From Hylemonella gracilis str. Niagara R (GTDB lineage: Bacteria > Pseudomonadota > Gammaproteobacteria > Burkholderiales > Burkholderiaceae_C), in contig NZ_JEMG01000001.1 of the NCBI RefSeq assembly GCF_000600295.1, positions 1,679,165 through 1,743,164 of the forward strand: a stretch of 64,000 nt of DNA, in the 5' to 3' direction. Made by a program: the position numbers and the translations under genes. Under the pieces are notes generated by a model. It had not been told where the DNA came from. It worked only from the letters and a program-made list of their open reading frames with translations, and ran no database searches. The first letter of the stretch is position 1. Every line of letters starts with the position of its first letter. Below, one piece after another: positions 52,066-62,626 of the stretch.

Positions 52066-52584
52066 TCAAACTGCCGTGTTGCGGTAATTCACGAAACTCA
52101 GCCTGAGCCCGTTGGCCGCCACCAAGCGTTCGCGACCGGTTTCCACCCAGGTGGGGCCGAGCACGGGCGCGTGGGCGTCGCCCTCGAAATCCGCCTCGAT
52201 TTCCGTCACGACCGCCGTGCTGGCCAGGGGCAGGGCCTGGGCGTAGATCTGTGCGCCGCCGATGATCCAGATATCCGGCGTGTCCTTGCAGAGTTGCATG
52301 GCCTCGTCGAGCGAGTGCGCCACGGCGGCCTCGCCGTGCACGCCTTCGGCCTTCCAGCCGGTCTGGCGCGTCACGACCACGTTGCGGCGTCCGGGCAGGG
52401 GCCGAAAGCGCGGCGGCAGGGATTCCCAGGTCTTGCGGCCCATGATCACGGGCGCGCCCAGGGTCGTGCGCTTGAAATGCGCCAGGTCCTCGGGCAGGTG
52501 CCAGGGCATCACGCCGTCCTTGCCGATCACGCCGTTGGCGGCGCGTGCGTAGATCAGGTGGAGTTTCGGGTTCCGGGGTGTCAT
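52066..52584 (-). CDS. folA: Dihydrofolate reductase
   Basis: A 172-residue DHFR. It has the N-terminal L-I-Y-A-R-A-A-N-G-V-I-G-K-D-G-V-M-P-W-H-L-P-E-D segment with the active-site acid, then M-G-R-K-T-W-E-S-L-P and the I-I-G-G-A-Q-I-Y NADPH motif. It regenerates tetrahydrofolate consumed by ThyA, encoded two genes upstream. The ATG overlaps the stop of the EamA gene (ATGA). Trimethoprim target; no changes can be judged from sequence alone. Confidence 0.95.
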   Translation of the reverse strand: MTPRNPKLHLIYARAANGVIGKDGVMPWHLPEDLAHFKRTTLGAPVIMGRKTWESLPPRFRPLPGRRNVVVTRQTGWKAEGVHGEAAVAHSLDEAMQLCKDTPDIWIIGGAQIYAQALPLASTAVVTEIEADFEGDAHAPVLGPTWVETGRERLVAANGLRLSFVNYRNTAV

Positions 52585-53495
52585 GCCACTTCCTTTCGAC
52601 GCCTCCTGCGCAAGGCACCCGGCGGCAGCAGCACGGCCGCGATCGCCGCGGTCACGCAGACGATGGCCGCCCAGTCCTGCCAGTGCGGCGCCTCGCCGAT
52701 CAGCAAGGCGGCGCTGAGCGTGCCGACCAGTGGGATCGCCATCACGCTCATGGCGCTGGTGGCGGGCGGCAGGTGGCGGGCCAGGCTGGTCCACAGGGTC
52801 TGCGCGAAGCCGTAGTTGATGAAGGCGGCGTAGGCCAGGGCGAGCCACATGGGACCGCTGAATTGCCAGGCGGGCCAGGGCTCGCTGGCAAAGGCGATGG
52901 CCCAGAGACAGAGGCTGGACAGGATCATGCTCCAGATGGTCAAGGCCTCGAGGGGCAGGGTCAGGTGGGCGCGGCGCAGCAGCAGGGTGCCGATGGCCCA
53001 GCAGAGGGCGGCCAGCATCATCCAGGCGATGCCCTGGGGGCGGCCACTCATCGCGCTGAATTCGCTGGAGGCCAGGAGGGTGACGGCTGCGGCCACCGCG
53101 ACCACGGCCAGCAGGGTGCGGCGCGTCAGCCGCTCGCCGAAGAAGAGCGCGCCCAGCAGCACGGTCCAGATCGGCATGGTGAAACCGAGCACGGCGGCGC
53201 GGCCGGAAGCCAGTTCCTTGACGCCCAGAATGGACAGGGCGTGCCAGCCCAGGATGTTGGGCGTGCCGATGACCACGATGGCGCGCCATTCGCCCCCATC
53301 ACGGTCCCAGTGCGGCCACAGCCTCAGGCCCCGGGCGCGGTACCAAGCGTAGAGGAACAGTGCGCCACAGCTCATGGTGAGTGCACGGAAGTACAGGGGT
53401 GACAGCTCGCGCAGCGAGAACTTCATCATCGGCCAGTTGAGTCCCCACATCAGCGTGAGGATCACCAGGGCCGTCAGTTGACGGGGCGAGATCAC
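52581..53495 (-). CDS. EamA/DMT-family transporter
   Basis: A 304-residue membrane protein with about ten hydrophobic segments arranged as two EamA repeats. The opening M-W-G-L-N-W-P-M-M-K and the A-L-C-W-A-I-G-T motif in the second repeat are typical. The substrate is unknown. The GTG start at 53495 is chosen because the transmembrane part begins about ten residues later; an earlier in-frame start lies within thyA. It separates thyA from folA, and its stop overlaps the folA start. Confidence 0.85.
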   Translation of the reverse strand: MISPRQLTALVILTLMWGLNWPMMKFSLRELSPLYFRALTMSCGALFLYAWYRARGLRLWPHWDRDGGEWRAIVVIGTPNILGWHALSILGVKELASGRAAVLGFTMPIWTVLLGALFFGERLTRRTLLAVVAVAAAVTLLASSEFSAMSGRPQGIAWMMLAALCWAIGTLLLRRAHLTLPLEALTIWSMILSSLCLWAIAFASEPWPAWQFSGPMWLALAYAAFINYGFAQTLWTSLARHLPPATSAMSVMAIPLVGTLSAALLIGEAPHWQDWAAIVCVTAAIAAVLLPPGALRRRRRKEVA

Positions 53496-53514
53496 GGATG
53501 CACCAGGCCCCGCT

Positions 53515-54366
53515 TCACACCGCGACCGGCGCCTTGATGGCCGGGTGGCACTGGTAGTCCTGCACCTCAAAGTCCTCGTACTGGTAGTCGAAGATCGAAT
53601 CGGGTTGGCGCTTGATGTTCAGCACCGGGTAGGGATAGGGTTGGCGGCTCAATTGCAGTTCCACCTGTTCGTGGTGGTTGCTGTAGATGTGGCAGTCGCC
53701 ACCGGTCCAGATGAAGTCACCCACGCCCAGGCCGCACTGCTGCGCCACCATGTGGGTCAGCAGGGCGTAGCTCGCGATGTTGAAGGGCACGCCGAGGAAA
53801 ATGTCCGCGCTGCGTTGGTAGAGCTGGCAACTCAGCTTGCCGGGTTCGCCGGCCACCTGCGAGGGCGCGACGTAGAACTGGAAGAAGGCGTGGCAAGGCA
53901 TCAGTGCCATCTTGCTCAGTTCGGCCACGTTCCAGGCGCTGACGATGATGCGGCGCGAATCAGGATTGCTCTTGAGCGTCTTGATGGCCTCGCTGATCTG
54001 GTCGATGTGCCCGCCGTCGGGCGTGGGCCAACTGCGCCACTGCACGCCGTAGACCGGACCCAGGTCGCCGTCCTCGCGCGCCCATTCGTCCCAGATGGTC
54101 ACGCCGCGTTCCTTGAGCCAGTTGTTGTTGCTGGAGCCCGTCAGGAACCACAGCAACTCGTGGATGATGGACTTCAGGTGCACCTTCTTGGTCGTCACCA
54201 GCGGAAAGCCTTCGTTCAGGTCGAAGCGCATCTGGTGGCCGAACACGCTTTTCGTGCCCGTGCCGGTGCGGTCGGACTTCACCACGCCAGTGGTGTAGAC
54301 GTGGCGCATGAAGTCTTCGTATTGGCTGCGCACGGGGCGCGTGGGGTGCGCGGTAGGGGCGTTCAT
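53515..54366 (-). CDS. thyA: Thymidylate synthase
   Basis: A 283-residue ThyA. The catalytic cysteine is Cys158 in [11 protein letters not shown]. The dUMP-binding R-S-x-D segment ([17 protein letters not shown]) and the D-C-H-I-Y-S-N-H segment are intact, and the start has the Y-E-D-F-M-R-H region. It methylates dUMP to dTMP with methylene-tetrahydrofolate. It begins two bases after the stop of the FAD oxidase gene, so it is cotranscribed with it. A slightly long N-terminus (about 15 residues) is seen. Confidence 0.96.
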   Translation of the reverse strand: MNAPTAHPTRPVRSQYEDFMRHVYTTGVVKSDRTGTGTKSVFGHQMRFDLNEGFPLVTTKKVHLKSIIHELLWFLTGSSNNNWLKERGVTIWDEWAREDGDLGPVYGVQWRSWPTPDGGHIDQISEAIKTLKSNPDSRRIIVSAWNVAELSKMALMPCHAFFQFYVAPSQVAGEPGKLSCQLYQRSADIFLGVPFNIASYALLTHMVAQQCGLGVGDFIWTGGDCHIYSNHHEQVELQLSRQPYPYPVLNIKRQPDSIFDYQYEDFEVQDYQCHPAIKAPVAV

Positions 54367-54368
54367 GG

Positions 54369-55907
54369 TCAGTGGTTCTCGGTGTGCAGCAGCTTGCCCG
54401 GGTTCATCAGGTTCAGCGGGTCCAGGGCCCGCTTGATGCGGTGCATCAGGCCCAACGCCACGGGGGATTTGTGTTCGGGCAACTTGTCGATCTTGAGGCT
54501 GCCGATGCCGTGTTCGGCGCTGATGGAGCCGCGGTAACGGTCCACTACTTCGTAGACCAGGGCGTTCATGGGTGCTTCTTCTTCGGCCAGGAAACGTTTC
54601 TGGTCCTCACCCTCGGGCGCCTGCACGTTGTAGTGCAGGTTGCCGTCGCCCAGGTGACCGTAGGTCACGAGGCGTGCGCCAGGGAATTTCTTCATCAGCA
54701 AGGCATTGGTCTCGGCCACGAAAGCCGGGATGCGCGACACGTTGATCGAAATGTCATGCTTGATGTTCAGTCCTTCCTGGGCCTGGGCCAGCGGGATGCT
54801 TTCGCGGATGTGCCACAGGGCCTTGGCCTGGGCCAGGTTCTCGGCGACCACCGCGTCGGTCACGCAACCGGCTTCCATGGCGGCTTCGAGCAGGCGCTCG
54901 AACTGCGCGCGGGCATGTTCCTCGGATTCGTTGTCGGAGTTCTCAAGGACGACGAAATATGGCGCCCCCACGCTCCCCACTGCGTGTGGTTCGCTGCCCC
55001 CTGAGGGGGCGTCAGTCGGCTTGGGGCGGCCCGGCGCCGACCGGGGCTCATGCCAGAACGGAATGCGCTGTTGCGGGAAGTGCTTGTGCACCAGACTCAG
55101 CGCGAATTGGCCCATGACCTCGAAACCGGTCAGGCCCGCGCTCAGGTGTTCGTGCGCCAGGCCCAGCAGTTGCAACGCGGCCTCCAGTGAGGGCAGGGCG
55201 GCGAAGGCCGTGAGCTGGCTCTTGGGCATCGGGTAGATCTTCATCGTCGCGCCGGTGATGATGCCCAGCGTGCCTTCGCTGCCGATGAACAGGTGGCGCA
55301 GGTCGTAACCCGTGTTGTCCTTGCGCAGGCCCAGCAGGCCGTCCCAGATTTCGCCCTGAGCGGTCACGACTTCCAGGCCCAGGCAGAGTTCACGCGTGTT
55401 GCCGTAGCGCACGACCTGCGTGCCGCCCGCGTTGGTACCCAGGTTGCCGCCGATGGTGCAACTGCCTTCGGAGGCCAGGCTGAGCGGGAAGAGGAACCCC
55501 GCTTTTTCGCATTCCTCCTGCAGCGTCTGCAGGACGCACCCGGCGTCCACCGTGATGGTCATGTTGCCCGCATCGAGCTGGCGCACCTTGTTCAGGCGCG
55601 TGAGGCTGAGCACGACCTGGGTGCCGCTGGTGTCGGGCGTGGAGCCGACCACCATGCCGGTGTTGCCGCCTTGCGGGACGATGGAGACATGGAGAGCAGG
55701 GCGCGCCGCAGCGCAGGCTTGGACCACCTCGGCCACTTCTTGCGTGGAGCCGGGGCGCACCACGGCCAGGGCCTTGCCGCGCTCACGGCCGCGCCAGTCG
55801 AGCTCCCAGGCGCGCAGGTCCTCGCCATCGTCCTGGGTGAGTACATGATTCTGGCCGACGATGCGGCGCAATTCGGCGATCAGCCGGGAAATCGATTCGG
55901 CGGTCAT
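54369..55907 (-). CDS. FAD-binding oxidase (D-lactate/glycolate dehydrogenase type) with an in-frame repeat insertion
   Basis: A 512-residue FAD_binding_4 / FAD-oxidase C protein. The FAD motifs V-P-Q-G-G-N-T-G-M and [12 protein letters not shown], and the C-terminal H-G-D-G-N-L-H-Y and S-A-E-H-G-I-G motifs, are conserved. Such enzymes oxidise D-2-hydroxy acids. Residues about 284-314 form a Pro/Gly/Ser-rich stretch encoded by a GC-rich palindromic element; the frame is kept. Homologous proteins, as I recall them, lack this segment. The ATG overlaps the DUF2069 stop. Confidence 0.88.
   Translation of the reverse strand: MTAESISRLIAELRRIVGQNHVLTQDDGEDLRAWELDWRGRERGKALAVVRPGSTQEVAEVVQACAAARPALHVSIVPQGGNTGMVVGSTPDTSGTQVVLSLTRLNKVRQLDAGNMTITVDAGCVLQTLQEECEKAGFLFPLSLASEGSCTIGGNLGTNAGGTQVVRYGNTRELCLGLEVVTAQGEIWDGLLGLRKDNTGYDLRHLFIGSEGTLGIITGATMKIYPMPKSQLTAFAALPSLEAALQLLGLAHEHLSAGLTGFEVMGQFALSLVHKHFPQQRIPFWHEPRSAPGRPKPTDAPSGGSEPHAVGSVGAPYFVVLENSDNESEEHARAQFERLLEAAMEAGCVTDAVVAENLAQAKALWHIRESIPLAQAQEGLNIKHDISINVSRIPAFVAETNALLMKKFPGARLVTYGHLGDGNLHYNVQAPEGEDQKRFLAEEEAPMNALVYEVVDRYRGSISAEHGIGSLKIDKLPEHKSPVALGLMHRIKRALDPLNLMNPGKLLHTENH
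54965..55055. repeat. GC-rich palindromic repeat element inside the FAD oxidase gene
   Basis: This stretch contains the perfect palindrome GCCCCC-TGA-GGGGGC (54996-55010) within a G/C-rich run. GGCGCC occurs at 54961-54966 and again at 55033-55038, about 72 bases apart. The composition and the order of blocks match a short interspersed palindromic element that I recall as very common between genes of Comamonadaceae. Only one copy is visible in this window, so repetition is known from memory and not seen here. Confidence 0.6.
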
Positions 55908-56383
55908 GGCTTGGTGGAAGCGGTTTCGGAAGCTCGGGTCTGGCGCGCGTCGCGCAGGCGCAGACGGATGTGCAGCACGCAGCCCGTGAAAAGCAGCAGG
56001 CCCAGCAAGATTTCAGCCACCGCCAGCATCACGACGCGGGCGGGTTCTCCGCTGGTGGCGCGGACCAGGCCCTCAAGGATGTAGAGCCAGACCAACAGGC
56101 TCAGCCAGCGGTAGGTGTACATGCGGTTCTTCAGCAGACCGGCCAGCGGCAGGCACAGGGGCAGCACCTTGAGCGCCAGCGTGCCCCCGCCTATCGGGGC
56201 CAGCCAGAGTTCCCAGGCCAGGCCCAGTGCAATCAGCGCCAGCAGACTGGCCACGGTGAGGCGGCGGCTGAGGCGGACATGGGTCTGGATGGCATGGGCG
56301 GGGAGGGTATGCCGGGCGTTCACGTCACGGGCTGTTACGGAAACGAGGGGGTGTGCGTGAGGTTCGTCCATGGAGGCTGGCAT
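55904..56383 (-). CDS. DUF2069-family membrane protein
   Basis: A 159-residue small membrane protein with four hydrophobic segments, including L-A-W-E-L-W-L-A-P and the G-L-L-K-N-R-M-Y-T-Y-R-W-L-S-L-L-V-W-L-Y motif of this uncharacterised family. A polar tail follows. ATG 56383 or ATG 56371 may be the start. With the first, only 9 bases separate it from the divergent yihY start. It is first of the minus-strand run leading to thyA and folA. Function unknown. Confidence 0.75.
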   Translation of the reverse strand: MPASMDEPHAHPLVSVTARDVNARHTLPAHAIQTHVRLSRRLTVASLLALIALGLAWELWLAPIGGGTLALKVLPLCLPLAGLLKNRMYTYRWLSLLVWLYILEGLVRATSGEPARVVMLAVAEILLGLLLFTGCVLHIRLRLRDARQTRASETASTKP

Positions 56384-56392
56384 GATAGCGGG

Positions 56393-57619
56393 ATGCGCGC
56401 GCTCCTTCGTTTCATCTCCAAATCGCGGAACAAGGTGCGGGCCTTCGTGCAGCAGGTGTCCACTTTTCCCTGGCGCAACACCGCCTGGACCCTGCGCGAA
56501 CGCTTCCGCGAGGACCGCCTGGGCCAGACCGCCGGTAGCCTGACCTTCACCACCACCATTGCCCTGGTGCCCCTGCTGACCGTCGCGCTGGCGCTGATCA
56601 CGGCCTTCCCGATGTTCGCGAAGTTTCAGGACGTGCTGCAGAAGTGGCTGATCGAAAGCCTGGTGCCGGAGAACATCTCCCGGCAAGTGTTCGCCTACAT
56701 GAGTCAGTTTTCCCGTCGCGCAGGACGCCTAGGCTGGACCGGTCTGGCCGTGCTGTTCCTGACCGCGCTGGGCATGATCTTCACCATCGACCGCACCTTC
56801 AATGCCTTGTGGCGGGTGCAGCGTCCGCGTGCGTTCGCGCAGCGCCTGCTGATCTACTGGGCTGCCATGACGCTGGGGCCCTTGCTCATGATGGCCAGCC
56901 TGCTGGTCACGTCCTACCTGGGGCCTTTCACCAAGCTATCCCCTAGCTTGAGTCTTTCGCTGAGCATCTTCGAGTCTCTGCCAGTCGCCCTGGCCTTGGC
57001 GGCGGTCTATCACTACGTGCCCAACACCCGGGTGCAGTGGATGCACGCCTGGACGGGAGCGATCTTCGCGACCTTCATGCTGGAAGTCGCCAAGAAGCTG
57101 CTGGCTTATTACCTCAAGGCCGTGCCCGCCTATTCCGCCGTCTACGGCGCGTTTGCCACCGTGCCCATCTTGCTGATCTGGATCTACATGGCCTGGGTCA
57201 TCGTGCTTCTGGGTGCGGTGATCGCGGCCTACCTGCCCAGCCTGCTGGCCGGGGTGGCGCGGCGCGCGCCTGAGCCCGGTTGGCAGTTCCAGCTCGCGCT
57301 GGAAATGGTGCGGGTGCTCGCCGTGGCCCGCCGTTCACCCAACCACGGCATGCCTCTGATGCAGTTGTCGCGCAAATTGCATGTGGACCCGCTGCAACTC
57401 GAACCCTTGGCCGAGGTGCTGGAGCGCCTGAACTGGGTCGGTCGCCTAGCCGGCGGCATGCGCGGCGAACCCATGCGCTTGGTGCTGTTGGTCGATCCTG
57501 ACCGTGCCTTGCTGGCGCCGTTGGTGGATGCCTTGCTCTTGCCCCGCCGCGCAGGACTCTGGCGCAAGGCCAAGCTAGATGAACTCAGCCTGCGTGACGC
57601 GCTGGCGGTGACACGTTAG
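56393..57619 (+). CDS. yihY: YihY/BrkB-family inner membrane protein
   Basis: A 408-residue protein. The N-terminal about 300 residues carry six hydrophobic segments and the family stretches L-T-F-T-T-T-I-A-L-V-P-L-L-T-V and Y-S-A-V-Y-G-A-F-A-T-V-P-I-L-L-I-W. A soluble C-terminal extension of about 110 residues looks like a winged-helix-type domain, also found in some members. The family was once called RNase BN but is not a nuclease; its role is unknown. ATG 56393 is the only start that keeps the whole domain without entering the divergent gene. Confidence 0.88.
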   Translation: MRALLRFISKSRNKVRAFVQQVSTFPWRNTAWTLRERFREDRLGQTAGSLTFTTTIALVPLLTVALALITAFPMFAKFQDVLQKWLIESLVPENISRQVFAYMSQFSRRAGRLGWTGLAVLFLTALGMIFTIDRTFNALWRVQRPRAFAQRLLIYWAAMTLGPLLMMASLLVTSYLGPFTKLSPSLSLSLSIFESLPVALALAAVYHYVPNTRVQWMHAWTGAIFATFMLEVAKKLLAYYLKAVPAYSAVYGAFATVPILLIWIYMAWVIVLLGAVIAAYLPSLLAGVARRAPEPGWQFQLALEMVRVLAVARRSPNHGMPLMQLSRKLHVDPLQLEPLAEVLERLNWVGRLAGGMRGEPMRLVLLVDPDRALLAPLVDALLLPRRAGLWRKAKLDELSLRDALAVTR

Positions 57620-57718
57620 AGCCCGGTCGCCATGAGGGACCAGATACCCGAGGCGCCCCCGCGCATGGGGCGGCGACGATTCAATTGCCACGCGCTAAGC
57701 TCGTGACCGCGCTTCGCC

Positions 57719-58702
57719 ATGTCCAATCCATCGCTGTCTCCTGCGCCCCCTACACCTCCACGCGCCGTTCAGGCGCGTGGACGCATGAATGCATCCTCGT
57801 CCGCCGTGCCCGGTGCGCAGGCGGGCGGGGCTTGGCGCGCGCCACTGCTGGGGCTGTCCGTCGGGGTGTTGGCCGGGCTGCTGGTCTTTGCGCCGGCCCG
57901 GTGGCTGGCGGCGGGCGTGGGCTCGCTCAGCGCGGGGCGGGTGACGCTGAGCCAGGCGCAGGGCACGGTATGGGCTGGTCAAGCTGGCCTGAGCCTGTCC
58001 GCCGGCGTGGGCGCGCTTGACCCGCGTGCCTTGCCTGGAGGAGTGCGCTGGCGACTTGGTCTGGGCTGGGGCCGTGACGGGGACGAAGTTCAGGGCAAAT
58101 CCTGGTTTGGCCAGCCAGTGCTGCGCGTCGAAATCTCCGCGCCATGCTGCTCACCCGAACCGCTGCGCCTGAGCGTGCATGATTTGTTTGGCGCTGCGCC
58201 AGCAGTGGTGCTGGCGGCACACAGCAGCCAGTGGCCGGCAAGCTGGTTGGCCGGCTTGGGTGCACCCTGGAACACGCTGGCCTTGCAGGGACAATTGCTG
58301 GTGTCCACCCCGGGCCTGCGCTGGCAGGCGCAGCGGATGGAGGGAGAATTGGAGGTCCAGGCCTTGCGAGTATCGTCTGCGCTGTCCACCCTGAAACCCT
58401 TGGGCAGCTATCGTCTGCATCTGTCGTCTTCCGCCCCGGATTCGGGGGGTATTTCCCGGGCTTATGCTTCCACTGGCTCGGGTCCGAGCTTGGACAATCC
58501 TGCTGGGGCTGGCACGGTGCATCTGGTCTTGTCCACACTGGAGGGAGATTTGCAACTGAGCGCCCAGGGGCAGTGGCAAGCCGGGCGCCTGCGTTTGCAA
58601 GGATTGGCCGAGGCCTCGCCTGATCGGATCGACGCTTTGTCCAACCTCTTGAATATCTTGGGTCGGCGCGATGGTTTGCGAGCGCATCTCAGGCTCGGAT
58701 AG
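57719..58702 (+). CDS. gspN: Type II secretion system protein N
   Basis: A 327-residue protein with one membrane segment at about residues 45-65 after a polar Ser/Pro-rich N-terminus, then a long periplasmic beta-rich domain. Motifs resemble GspN (V-T-L-S-Q-A-Q-G-T-V-W-A-G-Q-A near residue 78). GspN is an accessory inner-membrane component of the type II secretion apparatus. It directly precedes gspD. gspL and gspM, usually just upstream, are not there; yihY is. ATG 57719 is used; ATG 57785 would also keep the membrane segment. Confidence 0.8.
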   Translation: MSNPSLSPAPPTPPRAVQARGRMNASSSAVPGAQAGGAWRAPLLGLSVGVLAGLLVFAPARWLAAGVGSLSAGRVTLSQAQGTVWAGQAGLSLSAGVGALDPRALPGGVRWRLGLGWGRDGDEVQGKSWFGQPVLRVEISAPCCSPEPLRLSVHDLFGAAPAVVLAAHSSQWPASWLAGLGAPWNTLALQGQLLVSTPGLRWQAQRMEGELEVQALRVSSALSTLKPLGSYRLHLSSSAPDSGGISRAYASTGSGPSLDNPAGAGTVHLVLSTLEGDLQLSAQGQWQAGRLRLQGLAEASPDRIDALSNLLNILGRRDGLRAHLRLG

Positions 58703-58722
58703 GTTTGCATAGGATAGGGTTC

Positions 58723-60951
58723 GTGTCTCGTCTATTGACTGTCATTTCTCGTCGTGTTCCTTCCGTGCTCGCCATGCCGCGCGGGCGCGGACTGACATGG
58801 TCGGTCGCCTTGTGCCTGCTCGGTCTGTTGTTCGTGCTTGAGCCGCACGCGCAGACGATGACCGGCTCCCAGACTGGGCGCGCCGCACCCAGCATCACGC
58901 TCAATTTCGTCAACGCCGAGATTGATGCCGTGGCCCGTGCCATGGCCTCGCTCAGCGGCCGTGCGGTGGTGGTCGACCCCCGTGTGCGCGGCACGGTCAC
59001 GCTGCTGAGCGACCGACCCGTGGGCGTGGCCGTGGCGATGGAACAGTTCGCCGCGGAACTGCGCGTGCGAGGCTTCGCGCTCGTGGCTGCGGAGGGCGGC
59101 ATGTATAAGGTGGTGCCCGAGGCCGATGCCAAGCTGCAAAGCGGCACCGTGGTGAGTGGCACGGGCGATGGCGGCGAGGCCCGGGGCCAGCAGGTGGTGA
59201 CCCAGGTGTTTCGCCTCCATCACGAAAACGCCAACAACCTGGTCGCCGTGCTGCGTCCGCTCATCAGTCCGAACAACACGATCAACGTCAGCCCCGGAGC
59301 CAACGCCCTGGTCATCACCGACTATGCGGACAACCTGCGGCGCATCGCCCGCATCATTGCCGCGATGGACGACGCGGGACTCGACGCGAATGATCTGCAA
59401 ATCCAGCCGCTGCGGCATACGCTGGCGGGTGATATCGCTCCGCTCGTGCAACGCCTGCTGGACGGCGAAACCGCGACGGGCAACGCGGGGGGGGCGGGCA
59501 GCCAGGCCTTGCGCACCGTTGTGTTGGCCGAGCCGCGCAGCAATGCGCTGCTGCTGCGCGCGCCCAGTCCGGCGCGGCTGGCCTTGGCGCGCACCTTGAT
59601 CGCCAAGCTCGACGTGCCGCCCGCCTTCGGCGCTGCAGGCAATATCCATGTGGTCTATCTGAAGAACGCCGAGGCCGTGCGCCTGGCGGAGACGCTGCGC
59701 GCCGTCTTGGCCGCTGAGGGAACGTTCGCCGCCGGTGCTGGCACGGGGTCCACCGGCGGCACCGCTACGCGCACCAGCACGACGACACGCGCCACCGCGA
59801 CCGCTTCGTCCACGACAGCGGCGGGCAGCGGCAGTGCCACTGGCGGTCAGATCCAGGCCGACGTGCCTACCAATTCGCTCATCATCAGCGCGCCCCTGCC
59901 GCAATACCGCCAGTTGCGCGCCGTGATCGACCAGCTCGACACGCGCCGTGCCCAGGTGTTCGTCGAGAGCCTGATTGCCGAGGTCAACGCCGATGTGGCC
60001 AACGACTTCGGCATCCAGTGGCAAGGCGGCATCCCGTCCGGAGCGAGCGGCAGCGTGGTCGGGTTGATGGGCACCAATTTCGGCTCGGGTGCGGGCAATA
60101 TCTTCAACCTGGCCTCGGGCATCGCCAGCGGGGAACCGTCAGCACCTGGCACGGGTTTCGCCGCCGGGGTGGGGGTGCAGCGTGGCAACGGCGTGGCGCT
60201 GGGCGTGCTGGCGCGCTTCCTGGAAACCAACAGCCTGGGCAATGTCTTGTCCACGCCCACCCTGATGACGCTGGACAACGAGGAGGCCAAGATCGTCATC
60301 GGTCAGAACGTGCCCTTCGTGACTGGTCAATACACGGCCAACAACAGCGCGACCGGCGCGGTCAATCCCTTCCAGACCATCGAGCGGCGGGACGTGGGCC
60401 TGACGCTGGCCGTGCGTCCTCAGATCAGCGAGAACGGCACGGTGAAGATGGTCATCTCGCAAGAGGTCAGCAGCGTGGACCCGACGTCGCTGACCAATCC
60501 CGCCGGACTGCGCACCTCCAAGCGTTCCATCGACACCAGCGTGCTGGTGGACGATGGTGCCATCATCGTGCTCGGCGGCCTGCTGCAGGACGAAAGCAGC
60601 GTCAGCGAGGAGAAAGTTCCCGGCCTGGGCAGCATTCCCGGTCTGGGCTGGCTGTTCCGCAGCGAAAGCACCAGCCGAAAGAAAACCAACCTCATGGTTT
60701 TTCTGAGGCCCGTCATCGTGCGCAATTCGCAGGACAGCAACCGGATTTCGCTGGATCGTTATGACTTGATGCGCGCCGTGCAGTCGCAGCTGCGGCCCGC
60801 CCAGGTGGGTGACGGCCCCGTGCTCAACGTCGAGGAAGCGGCCGTGCTGCCTCCCGTCCCCCGCGCGCCCCCACAGGAGCCGCCAGCGCAGGAAGGCGAA
60901 GCGCCAGGCGACGAAGACGCTGAACCCGCCGAACCCGACACGGCCCCATGA
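58723..60951 (+). CDS. gspD: Type II secretion system secretin GspD
   Basis: A 742-residue secretin. The export signal is long, with the hydrophobic core near residues 25-42. The N0 domain starts at [10 protein letters not shown], then N1-N3 repeats. A Thr/Ser/Gly-rich insert (near residue 345) lies in N3. The secretin core is from about residue 400 with V-P[13 protein letters not shown], the family hallmark. The C-terminus is Pro/Glu-rich. GspD forms the outer membrane channel. GTG 58723 is preferred over TTG 58705; ATG 58774 is possible. Confidence 0.93.
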   Translation: MSRLLTVISRRVPSVLAMPRGRGLTWSVALCLLGLLFVLEPHAQTMTGSQTGRAAPSITLNFVNAEIDAVARAMASLSGRAVVVDPRVRGTVTLLSDRPVGVAVAMEQFAAELRVRGFALVAAEGGMYKVVPEADAKLQSGTVVSGTGDGGEARGQQVVTQVFRLHHENANNLVAVLRPLISPNNTINVSPGANALVITDYADNLRRIARIIAAMDDAGLDANDLQIQPLRHTLAGDIAPLVQRLLDGETATGNAGGAGSQALRTVVLAEPRSNALLLRAPSPARLALARTLIAKLDVPPAFGAAGNIHVVYLKNAEAVRLAETLRAVLAAEGTFAAGAGTGSTGGTATRTSTTTRATATASSTTAAGSGSATGGQIQADVPTNSLIISAPLPQYRQLRAVIDQLDTRRAQVFVESLIAEVNADVANDFGIQWQGGIPSGASGSVVGLMGTNFGSGAGNIFNLASGIASGEPSAPGTGFAAGVGVQRGNGVALGVLARFLETNSLGNVLSTPTLMTLDNEEAKIVIGQNVPFVTGQYTANNSATGAVNPFQTIERRDVGLTLAVRPQISENGTVKMVISQEVSSVDPTSLTNPAGLRTSKRSIDTSVLVDDGAIIVLGGLLQDESSVSEEKVPGLGSIPGLGWLFRSESTSRKKTNLMVFLRPVIVRNSQDSNRISLDRYDLMRAVQSQLRPAQVGDGPVLNVEEAAVLPPVPRAPPQEPPAQEGEAPGDEDAEPAEPDTAP

Positions 60952-60961
60952 AGGCATTTGC

Positions 60962-62578
60962 ATGAGCGCCGCCCGGTTCAACGAAGGTGCGCGCGTCGCG
61001 GTCCCGCCGGGCGAGACGATGACCGTTCGCGAATTGCCGCTTGCAAGCAGCGCCGCGCCCACGCGCCGTCTGCCCTATGCCTACGCGCGGCAGCATGGCC
61101 TGTTGCTGGCCGAGGACCCAAGTGGGGGGATGGTGCTGCATGTTGGCCTGGAAGCCGGCGGGGCCGCGAGCTCTGGCCTGCTGTCCGCTCTGGGTGAAGT
61201 GCTGCGTCACCATGGTCGTCAACCTACCGAAGTGGAAAATTGGCGCTGGCAGTTCGATGCACCGCAGGCCCTGGCCAGTCGCATCAGCGCCGCTTATGCC
61301 AGCCAAGGTGACGCCAGTGCCGCAGACATCGTGAGCGAAGTGCAGAGCGACGCGGACCTCGGGCGCATCATGCAGGAGCTGCCCGCGATCGAGGACCTGC
61401 TGGAAAGCGCCGACGACGCACCCATCATCCGCATGCTCAACGCCTTGCTCACGCAGGCCGCGCGCGATGGCGCGAGTGACATCCACATTGAGCCCTACGA
61501 GCGTCATTCCAGCGTGCGCTTCCGTGTCGACGGGGCCCTGCGTGAGGTGGTGCAGCCCAACCGTGCTTTGCATGCGGCGCTGATCTCCCGGCTGAAGATC
61601 ATGGCGGAACTGGACATCGCGGAAAAACGCCTGCCGCAGGATGGCCGCATCAGTCTGCGCCTGGGCGGACGCGCCATCGATGTGCGCGTGTCCACTCTGC
61701 CTTCGGCCCACGGCGAACGGGCTGTGCTGCGTCTGTTGGACAAATCCGGCTCCCAGCTCACGCTGGAGTCCGTGGGCATGGAGGGCGAGACGCTCACGCG
61801 CTTCGAGCATCTGGTGGCGCAGCCGCACGGCATCATCCTCGTGACAGGCCCTACCGGGTCGGGCAAGACCACCACGCTGTATGCCGCGCTGCAAAGGCTG
61901 GACGCCAAGCGCGGCAACATCATGACGGTGGAAGACCCCATTGAATATGAGCTGCCCGGCATCGGTCAGACGCAGGTGAATGCGCGCATCGATCTCACCT
62001 TCGCCAAGGCCCTGCGGGCCATCTTGCGCCAGGACCCCGACGTCATCATGATCGGCGAGATCCGCGACTTCGAGACCGCGCAGATCGCCATCCAGGCCTC
62101 CTTGACCGGCCACCTGGTGCTGGCGACCCTGCACACCAATGATGCACCCAGCGCCGTGACGCGCCTGACCGACATGGGCGTGGAGCCCTTCCTGCTGTCG
62201 AGTTCGCTGCTCGGGGTGCTGGCCCAGCGCCTGGTGCGCAAGGTGTGCGTGGAATGCCAAGGAACAGGATTGATCCCCGCGCTCGGTGCTGACGCGCACG
62301 CGCAGCCCTCCGGGGGGACGCACCATGTCTTGGGCAGTGGCGACATGGTGGGCTGCCCGGCCTGTGCCCATAGCGGCTATGCGGGTCGCACCGGCATCTT
62401 CGAATTGCTCACGGCCGACGACACGCTGCGCGCCTTGATCCACCGCCAGGCGGCCGAGGCCGAGCTGCGCGAACACGCTTTGCGCAACGGCATGACGCCC
62501 ATGCGCGTAGATGGCCAGCGCTTGGTGGACAGGGGCGTGACCACGATGGAAGAATTGCTGCGCGTGACGCGGGATTGA
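60962..62578 (+). CDS. gspE: Type II secretion system ATPase GspE
   Basis: A 538-residue secretion ATPase that powers pseudopilus assembly from the cytoplasmic side. Walker A (GPTGSGKT) is at residues 296-303. The Asp box around E-D-P-I-E-Y, Walker B and the His box T-L-H-T-N-D are intact. The zinc motif has Cys429/Cys432 and Cys465/Cys468. The N-terminal domain (about 1-140) is the GspL-binding part. It starts 11 bases after the gspD stop. Confidence 0.94.
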   Translation: MSAARFNEGARVAVPPGETMTVRELPLASSAAPTRRLPYAYARQHGLLLAEDPSGGMVLHVGLEAGGAASSGLLSALGEVLRHHGRQPTEVENWRWQFDAPQALASRISAAYASQGDASAADIVSEVQSDADLGRIMQELPAIEDLLESADDAPIIRMLNALLTQAARDGASDIHIEPYERHSSVRFRVDGALREVVQPNRALHAALISRLKIMAELDIAEKRLPQDGRISLRLGGRAIDVRVSTLPSAHGERAVLRLLDKSGSQLTLESVGMEGETLTRFEHLVAQPHGIILVTGPTGSGKTTTLYAALQRLDAKRGNIMTVEDPIEYELPGIGQTQVNARIDLTFAKALRAILRQDPDVIMIGEIRDFETAQIAIQASLTGHLVLATLHTNDAPSAVTRLTDMGVEPFLLSSSLLGVLAQRLVRKVCVECQGTGLIPALGADAHAQPSGGTHHVLGSGDMVGCPACAHSGYAGRTGIFELLTADDTLRALIHRQAAEAELREHALRNGMTPMRVDGQRLVDRGVTTMEELLRVTRD

Positions 62579-62626
62579 CCACGGGTGCACGCCCTTCCAG
62601 TCCTCCTGCCCCTGCGCCAATGAACC

